From the NCBI RefSeq assembly GCF_001949145.1, contig NW_019091375.1:1069225-1117920 (forward strand): 48,696 bases of DNA, in the 5' to 3' direction. The DNA is from Acanthaster planci. Its lineage: Eukaryota > Echinodermata > Asteroidea > Valvatida > Acanthasteridae. Positions within the stretch are counted from its first letter, which is position 1; each line of letters opens with the position of its first letter. Both the position numbers and the translations under genes were made by a program. This document shows positions 10,513-22,500 of this stretch, piece by piece. The notes under the pieces are model-generated. The model was not told the origin of the DNA. It saw only the letters and a list, made by a program, of their open reading frames with translations, and did no database searches.

Positions 10513-13500
10513 GTACATTACGTTGGCACGACTCTACATCTTCTAAAATCAAAATGTACTGATTGAAATTTTGAAACCAAAATTTGCTTACCAAAAATAT
10601 TGTTAGAAAAGCTGTCTCCTTACTTGATCAATGTGCACTTATCAGTCACAAAGGAAAAGGAAACTCAGTCTGGCCAAATATGAAAGATTCCAGCTTTTTT
10701 CATGCACAAATCAGTGTAACATTAAGCGTTTTGTCCATGGATGACATCACAGTTTTCCCCATGAATGTGAATATCTCATCTACATAAAAGAGGCACCAAA
10801 GAAATCTTGAAAACAAGAGATCAAAATTTGAAGGATTGACAAAAATTATTTCATTGACCTTTTAAGTTTTATGAGTAATGCATTTTTCATGTCATGTTTT
10901 TAATTGTTTTGTCATGCATTCTGTTTTCTTTTTAACCTTTGTAAGCACTTTGATAACTTGGCTTTTAAGGCTAAAATGCAATATTTACATGTACATAAAC
11001 AAGAACATTGATAATGTCCAAGTATAAACAGGAAAGATTTTATGAAAGACATCACTGGTTTGCATTTTGTTCATTTTGCTTCAGTTCAAATTGTCATGAC
11101 GCGCGGCGGAGTCCCACCCCGGCCGGCTGTCTTCATGTCCCGCATGGACAAAGTGCGGGAAATCCGTGAGGCACTCTTCCAGCTGCAAGACAAGATTGGC
11201 TGGGTGCTAGTGCACGGCATGGGGGGCATTGGCAAGTCTGTGCTGGCCGCCGAAGCTGTCCGCAACTCCAAGATCCTCACAAGTGAGTTCTTGTCATTTT
11301 AATCATTTACTAAAGGCCGTTTTGTACTTCATTTGAATGCGAAAGTGCAGCAAAGTTTGACGTCACAAAAAATTTGCCGCTGAAAGAATCTTTGCAGTGT
11401 TTAAGCAATAGAAATCCTCAACATTTTAAAAGCGTCCATTTTCGTCATACCAAACCGAGTGACACATCAAAACAAAGAGCTTTAATTCTTCAATCTAATA
11501 CAAACTCAAACTCAAATGTGGTTCTGGCAAAATGCGACTAATTTTTGCAGAGCTGGTCACAAATTTATCCAGGGGAAAACCCAGAGATGGAAATCAAACC
11601 CAATCCAAATGCTAACCTCGGCAATAGACCCAAACAATCCTGTCCCTTGTTCAGTAACCAGAGTTCCTTGTTGATTGCAGAGGTCTTTCCCGGAGGTGTG
11701 TTCTGGGTGGCCATCAGCAACATCGACAAATCCAAGCTGCTGACCAAGCTTCAGAACCTCTGTGCCCGACTGGACCAGGAGTCCCGCCCACCCCCACTCA
11801 ACTTGGAGGAGGCCAAGGACAGGCTGCGATTGGTGCTCGTGGAGCAACACCCAAGGTAGGTTTTATCAGGGGTCTTAAACCCAATCCTGTTTAGCTCTTT
11901 CTTGGTAGTTCAACAATATTAGACACACCTGAAAGTAGAACCCTGCTAAATGCAAAGTAGAACCCTGCTAAATGCAAAGTAGAACCCTGCTAAATGCAAA
12001 GTAGAACCCTGCTAAATGCAACAACGTCAGACACACTGATAGTAGAACCCTGCTAAATGCAACAAAATTAGACGCACCTGAAAGTAGAACCCTGCTAAAT
12101 GCAAAGTAGAACCCTGCTAAATGCAACAACATCAGACACACTGATAGTAGAACGCTGCTAAATGCAACAAAATAAGACGCACCTGAAAGTAGAACCCTGC
12201 TAAATGCAACAACATCAGACACTTGAAAACAGGACCCTGTTAAAATGGAAAATAAAGTCATGCTGAATGCAACACAGCTGAAACAAGAACCCCTTGAAAA
12301 TGCAACCAGATACTACACAGACAAAACAAGAGTTCTGCTGAGTGAAGCAAAAAAGCAACAAATTTCACTTGTGGATTCTTTAGCCTGTGCAGTGTGATGA
12401 ATAAACACCAGGCAAGGGGACTATTAACAGGACTCCATCGTGTGTCCACTACTTAATGCAAAAATATGAGAAATAAATGTTAAATGTTGTACAGATACAC
12501 GTGGGTGTAATATCCTATAAAACCTGTGGATATTTTCTCTCGGGATTTTAGGTAAACTTCACATGTGCACGTGGAGATGATACTGAAAACTGGAATTGAA
12601 CAAGTTCCGTGCAAAATTCCATTCGAGCTAATGGTCTTTTTAATTGAAATTCTCAATTGAAATGGTGAATTTTGTCAATGTCATTTCTTTTTTCCTGTCT
12701 TCATATTGCATTAACCACATGATGGCACGATTAAAGTGCTTTTTGATGTTCCGTGTTGTTCCTGTCGTTGAAATGGGGTTAAAGGATTTCCTGATAAAAG
12801 AAATCATTGATCCTTTTAAGTAACTGAAACCCCTGCAAGGTTTGCAGCATTGATAATGTTATCATTTTTTTGGTACAAAGATCCCTAGATCTACATGTAC
12901 AGTGTACATATCTATGACACGTTCATGTATTTAGCCGCTTCTCACCTTTATCCTTGAACATGTTGAAGAAAGAAGTTGCAACACTGCCAAAACGGGCATC
13001 AGAAGGTTGAACAGATGTACACAGACTTGTACGGTCAAACCTTGCCAACCCGCCAAGCCCCCCCCCCCGGGTGTACTGATATGTAAAATCATATTGGAAT
13101 TGCAGGATTGACTGTCATTGTACATGTATCAGGCATGCAACTTTCCATGGATCGGCTGATTTCCTCAAAAAAATGCACGTCTGGTAGAGATTGGAATTAC
13201 GTCGTATTTTGTTAAAGTCCAAGTTGCATCCCTGGTTTTAATAGAGGTGCCTTTGCAAATAAGGTTGCCATGGTTTGGCAAATGTGGCCACTGTGGGTTG
13301 CCTGTGTTGCAAACGACCATCTCAAACGTGGTTTCACTGCACTGAAATAGCGAGGACATTAATCATGTAAATAAGTCCCACTCATATGTCTTCATTGATT
13401 TCATTCCTAATAATACAAGGTTCCTGTATATAACAAGGTTACCTGCCACATCCGCATGACCTCTTATTCACAAGGTTGAGCTGCACATGTACATGTTGGG

Positions 13501-16500
13501 CTCTGCAGTACTGGCATTGTAAAGCTCCGTGGCCAAAACATTTTAGTGGCAACCTAATCATGCAAGATGCATGTTAAAACCACAAACAGTATCTGCCTGG
13601 ATTTCATTAAATGCCCTAAGCTGCAATCCCTTAGGGTCTTTTTATTTTGCAAAGCAGGCCTTGTTAGCAAAAAGCAGGAGTTCAAGCACTCAACACTCGT
13701 AAAAGAAACCTTTTTTTAGATATGGCAGTTTTAATCAATAACTTCTCATAGGCTGGCAGCCTGTAAAACTTCTGCGATTTATGGCCATTTCTAGTATACT
13801 GCGATTCACTGGTATCAACTTCAAGTAAGTGAAAGCTTTTGGACTTGAGGCAGACTCCAGTCATGAAAGTGTTGAAATATAAAAAGCAAATTCTTTCCCA
13901 GTTAATCAAATTGCACCAAATCAAACTAATGACCTCGGGCAAATTATTTTAAAATTGATAAAAATGCTCTATTTTCCTTTGAATTTTGTTTTGTTTTGTT
14001 TTGTTTTGTTTTAGGTCTCTGCTCATTTTGGATGACATTTGGTCAACCAAGGTTGCTCGGATATTTGACGTTCAGTGTAGAGTTCTAGTAACTACCAGGG
14101 ACAAAAGCGTTGTAGATACCATTTCAAGTAAGAAGTCTGAAAATATAGAAACAATTCATGATGAGGCAATATAAAAAATGAGTGGTCTCACATTGTGGTT
14201 GCTTTCCCCTTGTTCTAAATCGTCACAGTCGGGCATTCATTTATACATGTATGCGGCACAGGCTCTTGACCATGTTGACTGCACTCCTTCCACAAGTCTG
14301 TGCTGGAATCTGTTCCTTTAATTGACCGCCTGTTTGCATTCAAGTCACAAATCAATTTGGTTTTTTTTCCATTCAAGCTTGATCCCCAGATTTTCTGTAA
14401 AAGGTATTTAGAAGCTTTGGGGGGAAAAAGATGGCCCATCTTCCTTGAATAAATTCTTTCCCTGGATACGAATTGCAACTGTCGCAGCAACAACAATCAA
14501 GCTGAAACATCCCAACATGATTTCATTTCATCAGGTCCAGTCACCACGATCAGTTTGGAGCATGGATTCTCTGAATCCCAAGCCTTGGAGACCTTGGCGC
14601 TGTGGACCGAAAAACCCAGGAAAGAGCTTCCTCCCGAAGCACATCAGATCTATGAAGCATCAAAAGGTAACACAGATTATCTTCTTAGAATCTTTGCCGC
14701 GGAGTGATTACATTATCAAGGTCAGAGGTCTGCATTGGCACGGTAACCAGATCTCGACTAGTATAGTTAACATGGCGGCTTCTAGCTATGACATAACCTC
14801 CACGAATGTCCTAATACTTTCGAAGCTGTTTTGTTCCCCCCCTCATTTTGAAACCTAAAGAAATGACGCATGTGAAGTTTAACAGTGTTGGTGATCATCA
14901 TCAACATAATTAACCAATGCCGGGAAAAACAAATGGAAATATTTGGAAGACTAAATCATCAACTCTGAGCACTCGTTCACTACGGATGGCCGATCCAGTT
15001 GTTATGCTCATTACTTGATCCGTCTCTAGGAAATCTCAATGCAAGTTTGTGCCACGTTTGCCTCAGTGTATAGCACTTGCACTGACTTGCAAGCATCTCT
15101 TTTGGAATCAATCTGTAAAGGAGGAATGGGTATTTTACATCTCAGTTAGGTCTGGTGATCAGACTAGAATGTTGTAACACCACTGTCATTGCCTGTGTTG
15201 ACTGGGGCAAAGCAAAGCTCAGCCACCAGCTTCCTTTTTAAAAGCATTTGAAAGTTATACAATGTAAATACTGTTCGTTGACTTTTTTCTGTATAGTACC
15301 AAAGAGGCTACGTCATGCCCATAATTATGTATTTAAAAGGCATAAGCGCGGGAACCAGTGCTTGAACCAACATGCATTTGCATACTCTATTTGCTTGCAC
15401 TACACTTCCTGGTTCTAAATGATGTCACACCTTTAGTACTAAAGTGGACAGCTTACACCATGCTTGGGTCATTCCATGAAGTTGGGGCACAATTTGTGAC
15501 TGTGTCCATTGTTATGTGGGTTCCATGAAAATGAGCAGCTATTTCCCTGCAGGTGGATTCCAAATTGACATTGTTATACGTCTTGCAAGGCTGAATACAG
15601 AGGTGTGTAATTTTTACAGAGTAATGACTGTACAGGTCATTACAGGTGGTAAAAGTTACCCATGTAACAAGGACACCGTCACAAAATTGTGCCCCAACCT
15701 CATGGAATGACCCATACCTACATGTAAAATGCATACGATGATCCCCTGGCTTTACATGTAGTTAATCCTCTGGTCATCTCCTTGATTGGTGGACCTCTCC
15801 GAGACCTAAAATGCATACGATGATCCCCTGGCTTTACATGTAGGTAATCCTCTGGTCATCTTCTTGATTGGTGGACCTCTCCGAGACCTAAAATGCATAC
15901 GATGGTCCCCTGGCTTTACATGTAGGTAATCCTCTGGTCATCTCCTTGATTGGCGGACTTCTCCGAGACCACCCCCACCGCTGGGAGTACTACCTCAAGA
16001 AGCTGAAAGAGAAGAAGTACAGTCGGCTGCGCAAGGCCTCATCCTACGAGTACGAGAGCGTGGACGAGGCCATGGGAGTCAGTGTGGACCAACTGCCGGA
16101 TGAGTCCCGAGAGCTCTACTTTGACTTTGTCATTTTTGATGGAGGAGTCAAGATCTCTGCAAAGGTAAGGTGATTGGCTAAGATGGAACGGAAACGTTTC
16201 ACACCGTTCACACATGATCACACTTTTGAGGCAAGGTACTCATTTCTTTGTATCAAGTTGGTGTCTTTTGGTCAGTGGTTCAAAGGCTTGAATAAAAACA
16301 AAGTGCCACAGTTAAACTTTTTGACAGTAATTTATCCAAAAATTCTGGAAAACTGTAATGCAATAGTAGTTATAGACTGAAGATTTTGCCTTGAGTGACG
16401 TCATACTACTGCTCATCATGCAAAGTTTAATTATTTTTATTATTCAAACAAGATTCTAAAGGCCTTAACAGTGGCAGAACGAAGATTGTAAATCAGGTTA

Positions 16501-19500
16501 ACAGGTTACACAAGTGGATAAATTTACAGGAACTGCACGACAAAGTTGCAACTCAGAGCACCCTGGAAAAGTACATTTCATAATGAAACTGTAAATCTTT
16601 GATGCCCCTAGGTGCTCAGCATCTTGTGGGACATAGAGATGGAATCCGTGGAGGACGAGATGCTTCAACTGGCCAACAAGTCCCTTGTTCGTCAGGAATG
16701 GGACGACAAGTTGCGCTGCATGATCTACACCGTGCATGACTTACAGCTAGACTTCATCAAACAGAACAGCGAAAACCAGAAAGTAAGCTGATACAAACTG
16801 ATACTTACTTAGGTGGTACAAATGAATACCCATCTTTAACTCAGTTGGGTATTGCAAATGTATACTAACTGAGGTGGTACAAAGGGATGTTCACATGTAG
16901 GTGGCACTAAATGTATACTCTTTTAGGTAGTACCTATGGATACTCACTTAGGTGGTACAAATGGATACTCAGATGGTACAAATGGATACTTACTTAGGTG
17001 ATACAAACGGATACTCACCTAGGTGATATAAATGGATACTCACTTGGGTGATACACATGCATACTCACTTAGGTGGTACAAATGAATACTCATTTAGGTG
17101 GTATAAATGGATACTTAATTGGGTGGTACAAATGGATACTCGCTTGGTTGGTATAAATGGATACTCACTTGGGTGGTATAAAAAGATAGTCATTTGGGTG
17201 GTACAAATGGATACTCACTTGGGGGTACAAATGGATACTCACTTGGGGGGTACAAATGGATACTCACTTGGGGGTACAAATAGATACTCACTTAGGTGGT
17301 ATAAATGGATACTCACTTAGGTGGTACATATGGATACTCACTTAGGTGGTACAAATGAATACTCACTTGGGTGGTACAAATGGATACTCGCTTGGTTGGT
17401 ATAAATGGATACTCCCTTGGGTGGTATAAAAGGATAGTCATTTGGGTGGTACAAATGGATACTCACTTGGAGGGACAAATGGATACTCACTTAGGTGGTA
17501 TAAATGGGTACTCGCTTGGTTGGTATAAATGGATACTCACTTGGGTGGTATAAAAGGATAGTCATTTGGGGGGGTACAAATGGATACTCACTTAGGTGGT
17601 ATAAATGGATACTCATTTAGGTGGTATAAATGGATACTCACTTGTGTGATACACATGGATACTCACTTAGGTGGTACAAATGAATACTCATTTAGGTGGT
17701 ATAAATGGATACTCACTTGGGTGGTACAAATGGATACTCACTTCGATGGTACAAATTGATTCTCACTGGGGTGATTCTTATGGATTGTCCCTTGGGTAGT
17801 TCAAATGGATACTCACTTGGGTGGAACAAATTGACACAATAGATGGTACAAATGGATAGTACAAAAAGACACGTGACTGGTACAAGTAGATACTTACGTG
17901 GGTAGTACAAATGAATTCTTGGATGTTAATTCTAATTTTCTTTCTCATTTTTTTATTAGGATGTGCACAAAAAACTGGTCTGCAGTTACAAGAAGCTTTG
18001 TCAAGGCAAGTATCACACCTTAGAGGACGACGCCTACATCCACGAGTACCTCCCCATGCACATGGCCAAGGCTCACCTCTTCTCAGAGCTGCGCGGCCTC
18101 CTGCTCAACCTGGACTGGATCGTGGCCAAGCTGGGTGTGATGGGGTTGGCAGCGCCGGCCTATGTGCTCAGCGATTACGTCAAATACAGCCACTACCTCA
18201 TGACGAGAGAGGTGAGGAAGGAAAGCCTAAACTAGATGTGTGGCAGTGCCACGTTATAAACAAGGATGTTTTGAGCCAGTGGGCTTCCTTCTGTTTGCCT
18301 TATGTCGATTCGCATGAAGCACATTGCATGCTGCCCCGGTAATATGATAAAAGACCAGCGTGAATGACGGCGCCAATTGTCTTTTCTTGTAGGGCTTGGC
18401 AATATTTTTTTATTCACGTTACAAGCACTATAGCATGTGGCGTGGATACAAAAATTGAAATGCGTCTACTTTGCAGGCTTTATTCAGCATGTACATGTAC
18501 GTTACAACCCAGTCTTGTCCCAAGTTGAATCCTGACACTATTATTTGTCACTCAGTGATAAATTTAGATTTTTCGGATGCCTGATAAGATTTTTTTCCTA
18601 CGATTTGACAGGAAATGGATCTTGCCAAGGAATTCCAGCTCTTTGTTAGCGTCAATTCCCACCTCCTTGTCCAGTCGCCCAAGCCCGACGTGACGCAGCT
18701 CGCCCTCAGCCAACCACCCAACTCCTTGGTCTACAAGCAAGCCCACCAGAGGGCGCTACAGAGTAAAACAGGTTTCTTTGTCAATTGGCGGTAAGTTATT
18801 TTTGCCGATCTCATCTGTAAGTCTTTATCCACCTTTTCAGTGTGGATTTTTCCTGTACTTTCCACATTTCTCATTTTTTTGGTTGGCATTTTTCTCATCA
18901 GGGAGGTCAGATCATCATTATGGGATTGATGTTGATTTTAATCATTAGGTGTTTTTTGTTCCCTGTACCAAGTTGTCTGAAACTTTTATTTCAAAAAGGG
19001 GAGATTTTTAAAGTTATAGAATAGTGTGAAAATTGTGGTTCCTGGCCAACTTCAGATGTCGCCCAGTCACTTGCTCCTACTACCCTGATTTTAGCTACTT
19101 TTTTGTGCTCTGCTCATATTTTCACAGCAATAGACCGTCTAAAATGGACTCCATACTCATGAGAAGCAAGGTTCATGAGGGAACAGTGTCCTGTGCAAAC
19201 TTCTCACCGGAAGCGGATTTGGTCGTGTCTTGCGGAGAAGATGAGAACATCAAGGTATTCTACGCAAAACAGATCTCTGTGTTGTGCGCCCAAATGTATT
19301 TCCCCCTAAAAGGCTTTTTTCTGGCTTATGGTCAACATTGGTTGCTGGGTGAAACTTCAAAATTGCCAGCACTTTAATGATGGCAAGCATCCAACAAATA
19401 CTGCTACAAGCTAAAGAGAAAAAGCTTGTGGAATGATTGCAGTATCACTCATGTTTAGAAACAGGAACAAAAGTTACTAGATTCGGTTGTAAAAGTGTGG

Positions 19501-22500
19501 TCTATGCGTGGTGGCTTAGAGCCTTGAAAGATTGCTGCGGCACAAAGTCAATCTTTTCTCACATGAAAGCAAATATCTGTTTCTGTGAGCTCTCATGTGA
19601 GACATGACAGCAAGTCATTTTCTAAAAGTCACGGAAATAGAAACACAAGTCAACTCGAGTCCAAGCCACATGATTCGTCGACAGCTCTGCCTGCACCAAT
19701 GGCCTCACAGTGTCACAAAGTGTATTGTCTTTATCAGAGACAATTATCAGCAGAAATGAAATCCACAACTTTTCCTGTGTGACAGCACAGGCGTTTCAAT
19801 GACCTTTTGTCTCAAAATCTTGATTTCGTTCTCGCAGATATGGGAGAGCATGTCAGGGCGAGTTAGCCTCATGTTCAACACTCACGAGGAGCACGTCAAC
19901 TATTGTGAGTTTTCACCCGACGGCAGCAAGTTACTCAGCTGTTCAAATGACAAAACTCTGAAGGTACTGACAACTATTTCATTCCTGTTTAAGCGCCAAG
20001 TTTACTGCCAAATTTGAGATTTTGTTTTTACTCTGGACACTGTTCAGAATTCAAAGACTTCAGATGGTCAGAATCTTGGGCAAACTATAGCTTTCAAGAA
20101 AAGGTCTTCCGAAAACACTCACTTATGTATACTAAGGCGTATAGTGGCCTTGTTGTGTTTAGCTTTATTTTGAAGTTGTCTTGTGTACATGTGACTGCAT
20201 TGCAGCAAATGTTAAGTGTTAGGGCTTGGGAATATTGCCGAAAAGAAGTCAAAACGATCTTGTGAAAATGACTGTAAAAGGTCAGCAATGTTCATGAAGA
20301 GCGTGCTTGATTACACCCCTCGAGCCACTACCCATGGTGCCATCGTGGGTTTGGAGGGTGTGCTCACTCTGTGGTAATAACTGAACGATCTTGGGTTACT
20401 TGAGACTGGGTCAAGAGGTTGTGCTGATGTGAAATTTGCCACACAAATTCAAGATTGTTCACAGCATTGGACAATCACATGCATTGTTGCATTTGAGTCC
20501 ATTACAAGTCCAGTCACAAGTCCCTTTACAAGGCCAATCCTAATTACCAGGGTGACCAATGACAGAAGAATGCTTTTGTCACAGCTCATTTGAATAGCTT
20601 CTGAATTGGCTTAAGACTGAATGACTTGTGATGGACTTACAGGGACTTGTGATGGACTTACAGGGACTAGCAGGGACTTGTGATGGACTTACAGGGACTA
20701 GCAGGACTTGTGATGGACTGACAGGGACTAGCAGGGACTTGTGATGGACTTACAGGGACTAGCAGGGACTTGTGATGGACTTACAGGGACGTGTGATGCA
20801 CTTACAGGGACTAGCAGGGACTTGTGATGGACTTACAGGGACTAGCAGGGACTTGTGGTGGACTTACAGGGACTAACAGGGACGTGTGATGGACTTACAG
20901 GGACTAGCATGGACGTGTGATGGACTTACAGGGACTAGCAGGGACATGTGATGGACTTGCAGGGATGTGTGATGGACTTACAGAGACTAACAGGGACGTG
21001 TGATGGACTTACAGGGAGTAGCAGGGACTTGTGATGGACTTACAGGGACTTGTGATGGACTTACAGGGACTAACAGGGACTTGTGATGGACTTACAGGGA
21101 CTAACAGGGTCTTGTGATGGACTTACAGGGAGTAGCAGGGACTTGTGATGGACTTACAGGGACTAGTGATGGACTTACAGGGACTAGTGATGGACTTACA
21201 GGGACTAAAATACAGTACTTTCCACACACACTCATGGTCTGGTGCCCTCATTTCAGTGGACAGCATGTACGGTACATGTAGCAATATTTTTAAACTGTCG
21301 GTTAAACTTTCCTTCATATTTGATTTTTGAACCGCCACATTTCTGCATTGATAACTGGGATACCACCCCAAGTACACGGCTGGGTGGGTTGATTACTTAA
21401 ATTTGGCCAGGCCTGAATATTAGCGGGACAAGTCACATGAGTGTCAAAGCAAATGTAGTCGCTCTTGTATGAGTAAGCCTAAGTAGTCCAACACGTCACT
21501 GATGTCATTGTCTCTTTTTTAAATTGCCAAAATTTTCGGCCACACCTAGGTTATTGAGAAAGAAATGCCTTCCACAGGTGGTTAAATGCTCTGCTGTGGT
21601 CTTGGTCAGGTCACAGACTACAAATAGCTTTCTGTTCATTTCACTCTTCCTTCTGTAGCTATTTAATATTCATGAAGAGAAGCTGATCGCGACGTTTTAC
21701 GGTCACACGGCTGAAGTGTACATGTGCGTGTTCTCCCACGACGGGCAGAAAGCGGCGTCCTGCTCGGAGGATATGACGGTCAAGGTAGGCAATGGAGCAA
21801 GAGTTGGAGCGCTTGGCCATTTTCCAATCCTCGGATACTAGTGGCTGTGTCTCTTCTGAATCCTGCCAGAAGCATGAAGATGTTCCAGACTTTTGAGCAG
21901 ATACGGGATTTGCAGAAAGCCCAAGGGTATTTTATACTGGGGAACTTGGGAACAAACCATGTGCTCAAGTCCTCGTAGGCGGCGTTGATATTACGGACCT
22001 CGCAAGCATGTGTGAATGACCTCTTACACAATTTATTGGGGGCATGCACAGTTGGAACACTAAACCACTCGTTTTCACAAAAGATACGTTATACCCTGTG
22101 CTGATAAAGCCTTTGTTATTACTTTTTGTCTGAGGAATAGCTTGTGTCTGAAATTAAAACCGGTGCCTTTGATTGTGAAAAAGGGGGTATTTTGTGAAGT
22201 GTTTTTGAAATCCCTGACTCTAGTACATACACAAGCCTGTCCAACATTTTAATCTCTGAATGTGACAATCCGTTTTGATTTTGACCCCTGTCAGGTGTGG
22301 GATTTGGTCAACCTGAGACTCCTTCGCACACTGACCGGTCACTCCGAGGCGGTCAAGGGCTGCCAGTGGTCAGGCGACGACAAGAGCATCGTCAGCTGTT
22401 CACATGATTCATCAGTGAAGGTGAACGTTTCGTTGATAATGAGCCTTTTGCAAGTTGAATTGGAATAAAATCTGGAACATTGAGTTCTCTGTTTGCACAT

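Larger units (their letters stand above)
11085..18790 (+). other. APAF1: APAF1 NB-ARC, winged-helix and helical domain exons 3-10
   Basis: Exon 3 carries Walker A, exon 5 Walker B and the sensor arginine, exon 6 helical domain 1, exon 7 the GNPLVISLIGGLLRDHPHR segment, exon 8 the winged helix (LWDIEMESVEDEML, VHDLQLDF), and exons 9-10 helical domain 2, ending FFVNWR. All nucleotide-contacting positions I can map from human APAF1 (P-loop Lys, Walker B Asp pair, sensor Arg, GxP Pro, WHD His) are present. An active ATP/dATP-driven switch is therefore expected. Confidence 0.92.

Noticed and set aside
16793-17913. Long repetitive open frames (VQMDTHLGG-type) on both strands
   Set aside because: They follow from a 25-bp minisatellite without stop words; they lie inside an APAF1 intron with no homology or splice logic.
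9563-18790. Bacterial or plant-type STAND/NLR gene, or CED-4-like protein
   Set aside because: Intron-split CARD + NB-ARC + 15 WD40 blades aligned with vertebrate APAF1 along the full length; CED-4 lacks the WD40 region.
20624-21207. Possible CRISPR array
   Set aside because: Repeats are contiguous and imperfect without unique spacers, in a eukaryotic intron.
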